Notes under the pieces: model-generated
What the model was told of the DNA's origin: nothing
Seen by the model: only the letters and a program-made list of their open reading frames with translations
The model's database searches: none
Part shown: positions 26,087-34,090 of the stretch, one piece after another
Layout of the letters: the number at the start of each line of letters is the position of its first letter
Numbering within the stretch: the first letter of the stretch is position 1
Position numbers and translations under genes: made by a program
Origin: UBA830 sp038146925
GTDB taxonomy: Bacteria > Pseudomonadota > Alphaproteobacteria > MPNO01 > UBA830
Assembly: GCA_038146925.1 (NCBI GenBank)
Contig: JAYQSP010000006.1
Span: 1-64,000, forward strand
DNA: 64,000 nucleotides
Reading direction: 5' to 3'

Positions 26087-26929
26087 CTAATCCAGCCGGG
26101 TCACGGTCTTTTTCCCAAGTTCCGCCTCTTTCGCGCGATAGAGGTTGACTGCCTGTTCGTGACGCACAGACGCGTCCCGGTCCGCGGGGCCGAAGGGGGG
26201 CGTTTCGGGATCGTAATAACCATAACGGTCTTCGCCCCTGACGAGCATCGCACTCGTCCGTCTTGTTCCCCGCTGTTTCAGGTGAGGGGCGTGATAACAG
26301 AACGTCAGCCCCATACGACGGTGATCGGCCTTGTTGGGCAGCGATCCGTGGATCGTGCAGGCATGATGGATCGAGGCCTCGCCCGGTTGCAACGGCATAG
26401 AGACCGGCACAATCGAGTCCGTGTCGAAATCCACCAGCTGTCCGCTGGGCAGCATGTTCTTTTCGTTCAGGTCGGGTGTGGTGAGCGGCAAAGGGCCTTC
26501 GCTGTGCGTACCGGGCAGGACCTGCATGCAGCCACTTTCCTCCGTCGACGGCGTCAGCGCGATCCAGAATGTCAGCACATCGGGCGGTTCGTGACCGAAA
26601 TAGGTGATGTCCTGGTGCCAGGTCACATAGCCTTCGTCGCGGTCGTTCTTGAACCAGCAATTGCCGTAATATAGCAGGATATCGGGTCCCAGTAGATCTT
26701 CAGCAATATCGAGCATCGCCGGCGTCGTGGCGAGATCGTAGATCCAGTCGTATTTCAGATACAGCTTGGAGCGATTGATGCCGGTGATGCTGCCGCCCAA
26801 TTCCTTTTCCAGCGTTTCGAGCTTGTCGCGCAGACCGGACGCATCCGGCTCCGACACGATCCGGACGGGGGACAGGAAACCGTCCTCCCGGTACCGGTCG
26901 ATTTGGTCCTGACTCAAAAGGTTGGTCAT
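26087..26929 (-). CDS. Phytanoyl-CoA dioxygenase (PhyH) family Fe(II)/2-oxoglutarate oxygenase
   Basis: 280 residues, normal for PhyH. The iron site is intact: His and Asp in VTWHQDITYFG and the distal His in IHGSLPNKADHRR, with Arg15 after it as the 2-oxoglutarate anchor candidate. Other family pieces are GCMQVLPGTHSEG and PLQPGEASIHHACTIHGS. It hydroxylates an unactivated carbon of an unknown small substrate; bacterial members act on many natural products and compatible solutes. Start ATG 26929 with the divergent MetE-like gene 87 bases away, so the two may share a control region and a pathway. Confidence 0.88.
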   Translation of the reverse strand: MTNLLSQDQIDRYREDGFLSPVRIVSEPDASGLRDKLETLEKELGGSITGINRSKLYLKYDWIYDLATTPAMLDIAEDLLGPDILLYYGNCWFKNDRDEGYVTWHQDITYFGHEPPDVLTFWIALTPSTEESGCMQVLPGTHSEGPLPLTTPDLNEKNMLPSGQLVDFDTDSIVPVSMPLQPGEASIHHACTIHGSLPNKADHRRMGLTFCYHAPHLKQRGTRRTSAMLVRGEDRYGYYDPETPPFGPADRDASVRHEQAVNLYRAKEAELGKKTVTRLD

Positions 26930-27015
26930 CCGATAGAATAACCGGCCCTTTCGTTGCCGATCCAGAGACGAAACGGTACTGTCGCCCGCACACCGGAATT
27001 CAGTCAGGAACCCCC

Positions 27016-28161
27016 ATGATCCGAAGTACAGACCGCATTCTCACCACGCATGTGGGCAGTCTGCCGCGCCCCGAAGACCTCATCCAGATCATGTTCGCCA
27101 AAGAGGAGGGCATACCCGTCGACCGGGTTGCGATGGCCGAACGCGTCAGATCAGCAGTCGGCGAGGTCGTCTCCCGACAGATCGAAGCCGGCATCGACAT
27201 CGTCAACGATGGCGAGATGAGCAAGCCGAGCTACGCCACCTACATCAAGGACCGGCTGGCCGGGTTCGGGGGCGAGAGCAATTCCTTCGTCTACCAGGAC
27301 GTCGCCGAATTTCCGAAGATGGCCGAACGGGTTTTCAACGATCCGGGACGCTCGAGGCGCAAGACGCCCGGTTGTAACGCCGAAATCTCCGTCAGCGACC
27401 GGGAGGCGGTGGTCAGCGATACGGAAAACCTGATTGCGGCGACCGACGGCGCCGACGTGGCCGGACGTTTCCTGACCGGCGCGTCCCCGGGGGTGATTTC
27501 GCTGTTTTTTGCCAACACGCATTACCCCGATTTCGAGACCTATATTTTCGCGATCGCCGATGCGATGCGCTACGAATACGAGGCCGTCACCAATGCCGGC
27601 ATCATGCTGCAGCTTGATTGTCCCGATCTCGGCATGGGGCGGCATATCCAGTACGCTGACCTCGACCTGCCGGAATTCCGTAAGCGGGCGGAACTTCACG
27701 TGGAGGCGCTGAACCATGCGCTCGCCAACGTGCCGAAGGACATGGTCCGTATCCATCTGTGCTGGGGGAACTACGAAGGCCCGCATCACTGCGACGTGCC
27801 GCTGGCCGACGTGATCGATATCGCCTTCAAAGCCAATGTCAGCGGCATATCGTTCGAGGCCGCGAACCCGCGCCATGCCCACGAATACACGGTATTCGAC
27901 GACGTGAAGGTGCCGGATGACGTGGTGCTGATCCCCGGCGTGCTGGAATCCAAGTCCAATTTCATAGAACACCCGGACCTGATCGCCCAGCGCATCGTCC
28001 GTATTGCGGAACGGGTCGGACGGGAACAGGTCGTCGCCGGTACCGATTGCGGCTACGGCACATGGGTGGGGCAGGCGGCGGTGGAACCTGAAATCGTCTG
28101 GGCCAAGTTCGCCGCGATGGCCGACGGCGCCCGGCGGGCGTCGGATATTCTCTGGCGCTAG
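27016..28161 (+). CDS. Cobalamin-independent methionine synthase-like (MetE C-terminal type) protein
   Basis: 381 residues corresponding to the catalytic C-terminal half of MetE only. It begins ILTTHVGSLPRPEDL, the standard opening of this single-domain family. Zinc ligands are visible as the Cys/His in IHLCWGNYEGPHH and the late Cys in AGTDCGYGTW, with LQLDCPDLGMG before them. Stand-alone proteins of this type transfer methyl groups from substrates other than methyl-folate polyglutamate, or take part in catabolism of methylated or sulfur compounds. The true donor is unknown. The gene is divergent from the PhyH gene and convergent with the MBL hydrolase (2-base gap). Confidence 0.85.
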   Translation: MIRSTDRILTTHVGSLPRPEDLIQIMFAKEEGIPVDRVAMAERVRSAVGEVVSRQIEAGIDIVNDGEMSKPSYATYIKDRLAGFGGESNSFVYQDVAEFPKMAERVFNDPGRSRRKTPGCNAEISVSDREAVVSDTENLIAATDGADVAGRFLTGASPGVISLFFANTHYPDFETYIFAIADAMRYEYEAVTNAGIMLQLDCPDLGMGRHIQYADLDLPEFRKRAELHVEALNHALANVPKDMVRIHLCWGNYEGPHHCDVPLADVIDIAFKANVSGISFEAANPRHAHEYTVFDDVKVPDDVVLIPGVLESKSNFIEHPDLIAQRIVRIAERVGREQVVAGTDCGYGTWVGQAAVEPEIVWAKFAAMADGARRASDILWR

Positions 28162-28163
28162 TT

Positions 28164-29111
28164 TTAAGCTGTCTTCCCGATCGGCCAGGGCTTGTCGGAG
28201 ACGATCGCCGGGCGGACGCGGATCTCGTCCCCGACGTTGATAACCATCAGGTCGTAGCCGATTTCCACCGGCCCGGTGTAGTTTTCGCGGATCTGGTCCA
28301 GCGCCGGGGCGATCACGTCGTCGTTGTTGTACATGTGATAGATTACGGCCATGCGGGTCCTGGTTTCGTTGAAGACCTCTCCGGCCTCGCGCGGCGACGT
28401 GTGATAGACCTCGGAAATCTTCTTGGCGACTTCCAGCGGGCGGTTGGATTTTTCGGCGTATAGTTCCGCCGGCGGAAAGGCTTCATGGATCAGCAGGTCG
28501 CAGCCCGCCGCATGATGCAGCATGGAGTCGCATTTCTTGGTGTCGGCCGAGAACACGAAAGTGCGATCGCGGTATTCGACCTTCATCGCGAAGGTGTTCT
28601 GCGGTTCGCAGTGGACCACTTTGAACGCGGTGATCCGCACGCCGCCCTCGTCGTACTTGTCGTAGATCGTGCCGTCCTGGCCGAATTCGTCGCACACGAT
28701 CTCGTGCCCGCCGGGGGGCAGTGCGTCGAGCCGGGTTTCGATATCCCATTCGTAAATCCCGCGGAGATGTTCGACGATCTTGTCCGTCCCCGGCGGGCCC
28801 CAGACCTGCAGCGGCGTCCGCCGACCGTAGGTCCAGCCGCCGATCCAGAAATGATCCAGCCCGCCGATATGGTCGACATGGTGATGGGTGAGGAAAACCT
28901 TCTCCACCGCGGTGAAGGGGATTTCAAGCGACGTAAAGTTCTGCGGCGCTCCGGACCCGCAATCGAGCAGGAATTTGTCGTCGCCGGCTTCGACGAACAT
29001 GGACGCGCAGGCCTGTCCGCGCCGGGGGAACGGCGTCCCCGTGCCCAGCAGCGTGACGCGGATTTCGTCTTCGGGAAGGGGCTCTCCCGGATAGAAGTTT
29101 TCGCCGGCCAT
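28164..29111 (-). CDS. Metallo-beta-lactamase-fold hydrolase
   Basis: 315 residues of the RNase Z/arylsulfatase-like MBL branch. The zinc motif HHHVDH follows LTHH, with further ligands in HEAFPP, SADTKK and the C-terminal IYHMYNND. It starts with EIRVTLLGTGTPFPRRGQ, common to this group. The substrate is unknown; a phosphodiester or cyclic ester is typical. ATG 29111 has a good ribosome site (GAGGAAAC), so the in-frame TTG at 29147 was not used. It lies between the MetE-like gene and an MFS transporter and could share their pathway, but no operon with the minus-strand transporter is proven (72-base gap). Confidence 0.85.
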   Translation of the reverse strand: MAGENFYPGEPLPEDEIRVTLLGTGTPFPRRGQACASMFVEAGDDKFLLDCGSGAPQNFTSLEIPFTAVEKVFLTHHHVDHIGGLDHFWIGGWTYGRRTPLQVWGPPGTDKIVEHLRGIYEWDIETRLDALPPGGHEIVCDEFGQDGTIYDKYDEGGVRITAFKVVHCEPQNTFAMKVEYRDRTFVFSADTKKCDSMLHHAAGCDLLIHEAFPPAELYAEKSNRPLEVAKKISEVYHTSPREAGEVFNETRTRMAVIYHMYNNDDVIAPALDQIRENYTGPVEIGYDLMVINVGDEIRVRPAIVSDKPWPIGKTA

Positions 29112-29183
29112 GATTGTTTCCTCGGTAATTCGGATCGTTGAGGCCAAACCGTATCGGGCGCGATGTGGCTTGTCGAGACGGGC

Positions 29184-30407
29184 TCAGTCTTCGATATCTC
29201 CCGATTTAAAGGCCCGGAGCATCAGGATCCATATCCACAGGCAGGCAACCATCATCAGCACGCCCATCAGATAGAAGCTGGCGTGGAGCCCGATGACCTC
29301 GATCATCAGCCCCATGGCGACCGGTATGACCGTCGAGGCTGCCCGGTTGGCCGTGGTCCGAAGCCCGACGGTCTGGCCCTGAACGTCGGGCGGCGATGCC
29401 GCCGCCATGACGGATATCATCAGGGGCTGATTGAAGCCGAGCATCAGGCCCCGCAGGGCGATGGCGGCGAAAAGCGGCCAGAAATCGCGGAACAGAGGCG
29501 TGATCGAGATCAGAACGACTGCAATGCTCAGCGTGATGAGGAACAAATAAAGCTGACGGCGGAGCGACCTTATCCGGGGTGCGAAGGTCAGCATCAGCGC
29601 GCCGACCGCTCCCAGCAGAGAATGCGCCGTGCCGGCCAGGAACCCGATGTTCTCGCCACTCATCCCGATTTCCTTCAGATAGACGATGTAGAAGGACTCC
29701 TGGACGCCGTAGCTGGCGATGCGAACGGCGCTGAGATACACGCAGATGCCGATGGCGGGCACCGTCATCATGCGGAGGGCAGAGATATAGTCGGCACGGC
29801 GGGGTATCAGGTCGCTCGCCCGGAAGCGGCGCGCGGGCGGGCGCTCGTCGGAATCTATCGTGGGGATCGTCATGCAGGAAACCAGCAGACCCAGCGCCCA
29901 GACCGATATCGCGATGAATCCGCCCCAAGGTCCCCAAACGTCCCATCCCCAGCCGGCCAGCGGCGGTCCCACCAGCATGCCTATTCTGACCGAGACAGAA
30001 AGCCGCCCGGCATGTCGTGTACTGCCGCGCATCAGTTGGGAGACGCTGGTCTGCGCGCCCATCCAGGTCATGGTGGTGGCGAATCCCCACACCATCTGCA
30101 GCACGAGCATCGCCCAGACCCACGGCATGATGGGAAAAAGCAGGGGAACCACCACGGCGATCGCCGCGAACACGATCATGACGGGCCGCGCACCCAGCCG
30201 GTCGAGCAATACGCCGCCATGGATGGCGAACAGGAGGCCCGGCAAATGCCGGATGCCGAGCAGGACGCCGATAATCCCGGGCGACATATCCAGATAGACG
30301 GCCCACAGCGGCACGATGATCGAAGAGATCGTCACATTGCTGTTCGAAAAGACGCCGGCGCCGTAGATCGGGAGTTGCTGGCGCAGGGCGGTGCGCAGTC
30401 CGTTCAT
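29184..30407 (-). CDS. MFS transporter
   Basis: 407 residues with about twelve membrane helices and the major-facilitator signature between helices 2 and 3 (GGVLLDRLGARPVM). A charged central loop (about 185-215, DSDERPPARRFRASDLIPRRAD) separates the two six-helix halves. It exports or imports a small molecule across the inner membrane; there is no cue to which. Start ATG 30407 (MNGLRTALRQQ). It is followed 72 bases later, on the same strand, by the MBL hydrolase. The opposite strand carries a very long overlapping open frame (29163-30425) whose Asp/His/Gln-rich translation is an artefact of the GC-rich codons. Confidence 0.85.
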   Translation of the reverse strand: MNGLRTALRQQLPIYGAGVFSNSNVTISSIIVPLWAVYLDMSPGIIGVLLGIRHLPGLLFAIHGGVLLDRLGARPVMIVFAAIAVVVPLLFPIMPWVWAMLVLQMVWGFATTMTWMGAQTSVSQLMRGSTRHAGRLSVSVRIGMLVGPPLAGWGWDVWGPWGGFIAISVWALGLLVSCMTIPTIDSDERPPARRFRASDLIPRRADYISALRMMTVPAIGICVYLSAVRIASYGVQESFYIVYLKEIGMSGENIGFLAGTAHSLLGAVGALMLTFAPRIRSLRRQLYLFLITLSIAVVLISITPLFRDFWPLFAAIALRGLMLGFNQPLMISVMAAASPPDVQGQTVGLRTTANRAASTVIPVAMGLMIEVIGLHASFYLMGVLMMVACLWIWILMLRAFKSGDIED

Positions 30408-30655
30408 GTCAGACGGAACCGCTGATTGGGACAGAACAGGTCATAGCGGGAACTTATAGCGGTTTTTCAGCGAATGAGGATGGCAACGGCATCGGGCACG
30501 AATGACTGCCTGAAATATCCTGATGTTTCTAATTAAGATATTTCGGCAAGCAATTGGAATTTATGAATAATTGTTTTTAAGGAGATTTATAATCGGAATG
30601 TTAGTCGCAGGATGATCTTCTGAACGGTAACCGGATAACCTTGAAGGCCATCAGG
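30408..30655. other. AT-rich divergent promoter region
   Basis: About 250 bases, markedly more AT-rich than both sides (e.g. TATTTCGGCAAGC, GAATTTATGAATAATTG), between the MFS gene (minus) and the SprA-family gene (plus). Likely holds both promoters. No repeat, RNA gene or binding-site palindrome that I can defend. Confidence 0.35.
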
Positions 30656-31267
30656 ATGTCTATCGGGTCAGTCGTCAGCGTGCCCATGTCGGGGCGGCAG
30701 GGCGTGGTCGTCGGTCAAACCGCCATCGGAGAGACGGACGACGGCAAACAGCGTGTAATCATGCAGGTGCAATCGCGCGTTCCCGCCAGGGGTATGGGCG
30801 CGCAGGGCAGCCCCACGTCCTCGGCACTCCCGGAACGGGTCGTCACGCCAGCGTCTCAGGCATCTTCCGGGTACGAAATCCGAAAACCGTCGATCGCCCG
30901 CGATAGCGCCGAACTGACGGCTGAGGAACAGTCTGCCGTCGACCGGCTCCGTCAGCGCGACTCTCAGGTAAAGCAGGAAGAAAAGGCGCACGCCGCGGCG
31001 GCCGGCGCCAGTGCCGGACCGATCAGCTATACCTACACCGTCGGACCTGACGGGCGGCAATACGCCACGGGCGGCTCGGTATCGGTGCGTCTTTCCAACC
31101 CGTCCGGCGATCCGGCGAAACTCGCGGAAGCCGCCGCCCGCCTCTCGACCGCAGCAAACGCAGCCCACAACCCGTCCGACGCGGATCTTGCGGCCGCGCG
31201 AAAGGGCTACCAGGCTGCCGGCGCCGCGCTGGAAGTGCAGCACCGAAACGCCGATATAACGGCCTGA
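30656..31267 (+). CDS. SprA-related putative metalloprotease family protein
   Basis: About 203 residues from ATG 30656 (a TTG five codons earlier is also open). The C-terminal half carries the family pattern: LTAEEQSAVDRLRQRDSQVK, then EEKAHAAAAGASAG, ISYTYTVGPDGRQYATGGSV and a helical end with EAAARLSTAANAAHNPS. In usual members the central motif reads HEQAH (zinc-protease-like). Here it is QEEKAH, so the first His of the putative metal site is missing, which argues against protease activity in this copy. No signal peptide; the N-terminal 80 residues are disordered. Convergent with ribA, three bases apart. Confidence 0.7.
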   Translation: MSIGSVVSVPMSGRQGVVVGQTAIGETDDGKQRVIMQVQSRVPARGMGAQGSPTSSALPERVVTPASQASSGYEIRKPSIARDSAELTAEEQSAVDRLRQRDSQVKQEEKAHAAAAGASAGPISYTYTVGPDGRQYATGGSVSVRLSNPSGDPAKLAEAAARLSTAANAAHNPSDADLAAARKGYQAAGAALEVQHRNADITA

Positions 31268-31270
31268 AAC

Positions 31271-32404
31271 CTAAAAGAGGTGTCCGCTTTTCTCGGCCTT
31301 AACGGCGAGATAGCGCTCGTTGTGTTCGTTCGGTTCGAAGACGTGCTCCACACGCTCGATCACGCGAATGCCGTACTCTTCCAACTGGGCGACCTTGCGG
31401 GGATTGTTGGTCAGCAGCCGGACTTCCGAAATACCCAGTTGCCGTAGAATTTCCGCCGCCGCCAGGAACACCCGTTCGTCGTCGTCGAAGCCAAGTCGCT
31501 GATTCGCTTCCACGGTATCGAAGCCCTGATCCTGCAGCGCATAGGCGCGCAGCTTGTTAATCAGGCCAATACCCCGGCCTTCCTGGGCGAGATAAAGCAG
31601 AACGCCCGAGCCTTCCTCGCCGATCTGCTCTATTGCGCCACGCAGCTGGTCGCCGCAATCGCATTTGAGAGACCCGAGAACGTCTCCGGTGAAACACTCG
31701 GAATGCAGTCGGACGAGGGCCGGGCTGCCCGGTTCCGGGTCGCCGATTACGATTGCAAGGTGTTCGGTCCCCCCGTCTTCGGGGCGAAAGGCGATAATCT
31801 TGGCATTCTCGGCCCCAACAAGCGGCACTTTCGCGGCAGTCACACGTTTCAGCCCGGCAGCCGCACGCGTATCGTAGTTATCGATATCGGCTGCATTGAC
31901 TGCGACAAGTTCCGGATGTGCGCCGACAGATACGGCTGGCACGGTGACAGCCAGTACCGACGGCAGTATGCGTCCGACTTTCGCGAGTTTTATAGATGAT
32001 AGTACGGCCGCCGATACGTCATCCCGTTCGGCGATAAAGGGACCGCGCATCGGGTCTGCCAGATCGAATTGTGGATCAGCCAGTTGGCGGATCTGACCTG
32101 CGGTCAGCCAGTCGGGGTAGGGGATCCGGACCACATCGGGCGTGTACAGTCTGATTTTCAGCGTTTTCGCACGGTGATGCGTCAGGACAATATGGGGCAG
32201 GATACCGCCACTGATCTCTGTCAACGCGTCGATGCGCTCGGACGTGGCCATTTCCGTCGCCATTACCAGAGCCGCCGTATCGGTATTGTCGATAACGTAT
32301 ACGGCGCGGCCGCAACGCATTTCGTATGCGGCGCGTTCCACGCTTGCGAGCGGAGAGAGGGAGCCCTGCAGGGAGAGGTCGTTGGGTCGGGTATCGTCGG
32401 CCAT
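31271..32404 (-). CDS. ribA: GTP cyclohydrolase II with degenerate N-terminal DHBP-synthase-like domain
   Basis: 377 residues. The C-terminal domain (about 180-377) opens the imidazole ring of GTP in riboflavin synthesis. Zinc cysteines are in ECFTGDVLGSLKCDCGD, and catalytic segments are LYLAQEGRGIGL, DTVEANQRLGF and LLTNNPRKV. The first 170 residues align in order with RibB but lack its acidic metal site, as in the RibA form common in alphaproteobacteria. ATG 32404 fits the conserved start; the frame upstream is a shadow. No other riboflavin gene is adjacent, and no FMN riboswitch is visible upstream, so it is probably constitutive. Confidence 0.9.
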   Translation of the reverse strand: MADDTRPNDLSLQGSLSPLASVERAAYEMRCGRAVYVIDNTDTAALVMATEMATSERIDALTEISGGILPHIVLTHHRAKTLKIRLYTPDVVRIPYPDWLTAGQIRQLADPQFDLADPMRGPFIAERDDVSAAVLSSIKLAKVGRILPSVLAVTVPAVSVGAHPELVAVNAADIDNYDTRAAAGLKRVTAAKVPLVGAENAKIIAFRPEDGGTEHLAIVIGDPEPGSPALVRLHSECFTGDVLGSLKCDCGDQLRGAIEQIGEEGSGVLLYLAQEGRGIGLINKLRAYALQDQGFDTVEANQRLGFDDDERVFLAAAEILRQLGISEVRLLTNNPRKVAQLEEYGIRVIERVEHVFEPNEHNERYLAVKAEKSGHLF

Positions 32405-32486
32405 GTCAGTCTGGAATTTATTCAGCCGATTTAATACGCTGCCTGTCCGGTCGCGACAATGGCCAGCTTCAAAAGGCGAAAACCTG

Positions 32487-32795
32487 ATGATCATATGCCT
32501 GATCGAATTCAAGACCCACCCGGGGATGGAAAGCGAGCAACAGAAATGGCTGCAGACGTTGCTCCCTATCGTGGGCGACGTGCCCGGATTTCGGGGAAAG
32601 GAAAGCTATGCCCATGTCTCGGGGGATGGGCGCACCAGCACCGTGTCGTTCTGGGACGACGAGGCCTCGCTTGCCAGCTGGACCCGGAACCCCCGTCACC
32701 GAGAAGCCATGGCGGAGGGAAAGGCCGGAATCTTTTCGCATTACGATATCCGGATATGTAGCGAGCTGCGACACTACGGGCACGAGGCCGTCTGA
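32487..32795 (+). CDS. Antibiotic-biosynthesis-monooxygenase (ABM) family protein
   Basis: 102 residues with the dimeric alpha-beta barrel pattern: MIICLIEFKTHPGMES, then KWLQTLLPIVGDVPGFRGKE, TSTVSFWDDEASLASWTRN and HREAMAEGKAG. Members include heme-degrading, quinone-oxidising and lyase-type enzymes as well as inactive relatives, so no reaction is assigned. Start ATG 32487, 82 bases from the divergent ribA start. Its stop abuts a small minus-strand gene. Function open; fold assignment good. Confidence 0.75.
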   Translation: MIICLIEFKTHPGMESEQQKWLQTLLPIVGDVPGFRGKESYAHVSGDGRTSTVSFWDDEASLASWTRNPRHREAMAEGKAGIFSHYDIRICSELRHYGHEAV

Positions 32796-32975
32796 TCAGA
32801 AAGCGTCCCAGGCGTGATTCGTGGGATCTACGACGATCGTGCGTATCGCTGCGTCGGTCTCGGCTGTGGTGGTCTTCGGGCTGCCCGCTAGTACGAGTAC
32901 TCCGAAGACAATCGCAACAAGCAAAACGCCGCCTTTGAGCTTATCCGAAAACAGTTCGTTCAATAATCTTTTCAT
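32796..32975 (-). CDS. 59-residue single-span membrane protein
   Basis: A short frame: a basic amphipathic N-terminus (MKRLLNELFSDKLKG), one membrane helix (GVLLVAIVFGVLVLAG), then a small polar domain ending TIVVDPTNHAWDAF. The composition is coding-like, whereas the opposite-strand ORF (32821-33006) has none. The N-in/C-out arrangement would put the tail in the periplasm; the helix could alternatively be an uncleaved signal. A possible ribosome site lies upstream of ATG 32975 (GGTATG context, weak). Unknown family. Confidence 0.5.
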   Translation of the reverse strand: MKRLLNELFSDKLKGGVLLVAIVFGVLVLAGSPKTTTAETDAAIRTIVVDPTNHAWDAF

Positions 32976-33078
32976 ACCATTGGAAATGGTGACGATTGCG
33001 GGATAGGCAACTGCGCGAATGGACTAATTTTCGTGATTTCAATCACATAACGGTGAAATCGAACGGCGCTCACCAGGC

Positions 33079-33987
33079 TTAATCCTTGAGATCCAGTGAC
33101 CAGGTTCTCGGGTCCGCGCGGAAATGCGACGGATCCCGCGCCCAGCAGGCGCACACGAATTCATGCGGCGTTTTACCGTTCAGGGATTTTAGGCGGCGCG
33201 TGAAATTGTAGATGTCGAAAAATTCGAAAAAATGAGACTTCAGATGCTCGAGACTTTCGTAATGAGGCGACCGGTACACGTCCTCGCCGATCATTTTGGC
33301 GCTCGCGGTCCGGCGGATATCCCAGGGGTCTTCCGATGCGACAAACTGGTGGCCGATCGCATGTCGCCGACGCACCGTTCGAAAGGGGGCGCCGAGAAAG
33401 ATATCGCTGTCATTGGTCAGTGTGCTGTGGACACTGTACGGCATTGCCCGGTTCAACCGCGTTAAGAACTCCGATACCAGCCTGCTCGTGGATTCCCGAT
33501 GCAGTTCCGCGAATGCGATTTTCGTCACGCGATCGAAAGCAACATACATGATGACGATTCCGTCACCCGTCCTGACCGGTGCTACGTTCAGATAAAAATC
33601 CCCGGGACGCGTCGGGGGCGCTGCCGAATGGTTCCGCAATGGACTTACGACATCCGACAGTCGGCTGATTCCGTGGTTTTGGTAAAGACGATGCAGCGTC
33701 GCCCGTGTCAGATGCGGCAAACTCAGTTGCAGGGCATAGAGGCAATCATCGAGCGGCAAAAGCGTTGCCTTGCGAAACGCCAGGCACATTTCCTGTTCGG
33801 GCGGGGATAGCGCGATTATGCCCGCGCGGCCCGATCCCGACGGATGATCTTCGGCGCTACCGCGGTGTCGCCACTTCATGACGGTTTTGGGATTGATCCC
33901 GTACATTTCCGCGAGCGCTCTGATGGGGGCGTCCGATAACTGAATGGCCCGCCTGATTTCTCTGTTAGTCGTCGCGCCGCGATGCAT
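33079..33987 (-). CDS. IS481-like transposase ORF with altered catalytic residues
   Basis: 302 residues, full length. The N-terminal helix-turn-helix (REIRRAIQLSDAPIRALAEM) and integrase-like core follow IS481 order: VAFDRVTKIAFAELH, LTRLNRAMPYSVHSTLTNDSD, RRRHAIGHQFVASEDPW, then FFDIYNFTRRLKSLNGKTPHEF. The DDE triad appears lost: the first Asp is Asn134 (FYLNVAPV for HIDIKK), the second aligns with Asn192 or Asp193, and the usual NGQVERMNR, with the Glu, is replaced by DIRRTASAKM (Ala near 228). No terminal inverted repeats were seen at either side. An intact frame without catalytic residues suggests a domesticated DNA-binding protein or recent inactivation. Confidence 0.75.
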   Translation of the reverse strand: MHRGATTNREIRRAIQLSDAPIRALAEMYGINPKTVMKWRHRGSAEDHPSGSGRAGIIALSPPEQEMCLAFRKATLLPLDDCLYALQLSLPHLTRATLHRLYQNHGISRLSDVVSPLRNHSAAPPTRPGDFYLNVAPVRTGDGIVIMYVAFDRVTKIAFAELHRESTSRLVSEFLTRLNRAMPYSVHSTLTNDSDIFLGAPFRTVRRRHAIGHQFVASEDPWDIRRTASAKMIGEDVYRSPHYESLEHLKSHFFEFFDIYNFTRRLKSLNGKTPHEFVCACWARDPSHFRADPRTWSLDLKD

Positions 33988-34090
33988 GTTCTGGATCGTT
34001 TCTCAGATTGCCGGAATGAAATGTACCATAAGTGTGTGAGACCAGTAATGCGTTGTTGTCCATAACCGACTGTGACAATTTTCGCTCATC

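Noticed and set aside
29163..30425. A 420-codon plus-strand frame opposite the MFS gene
   Set aside because: Its translation is dominated by Asp, His, Gln, Arg and Gly without hydrophobic core, as expected for the antisense of a GC-rich membrane-protein gene; the minus-strand MFS gene has clear motifs.
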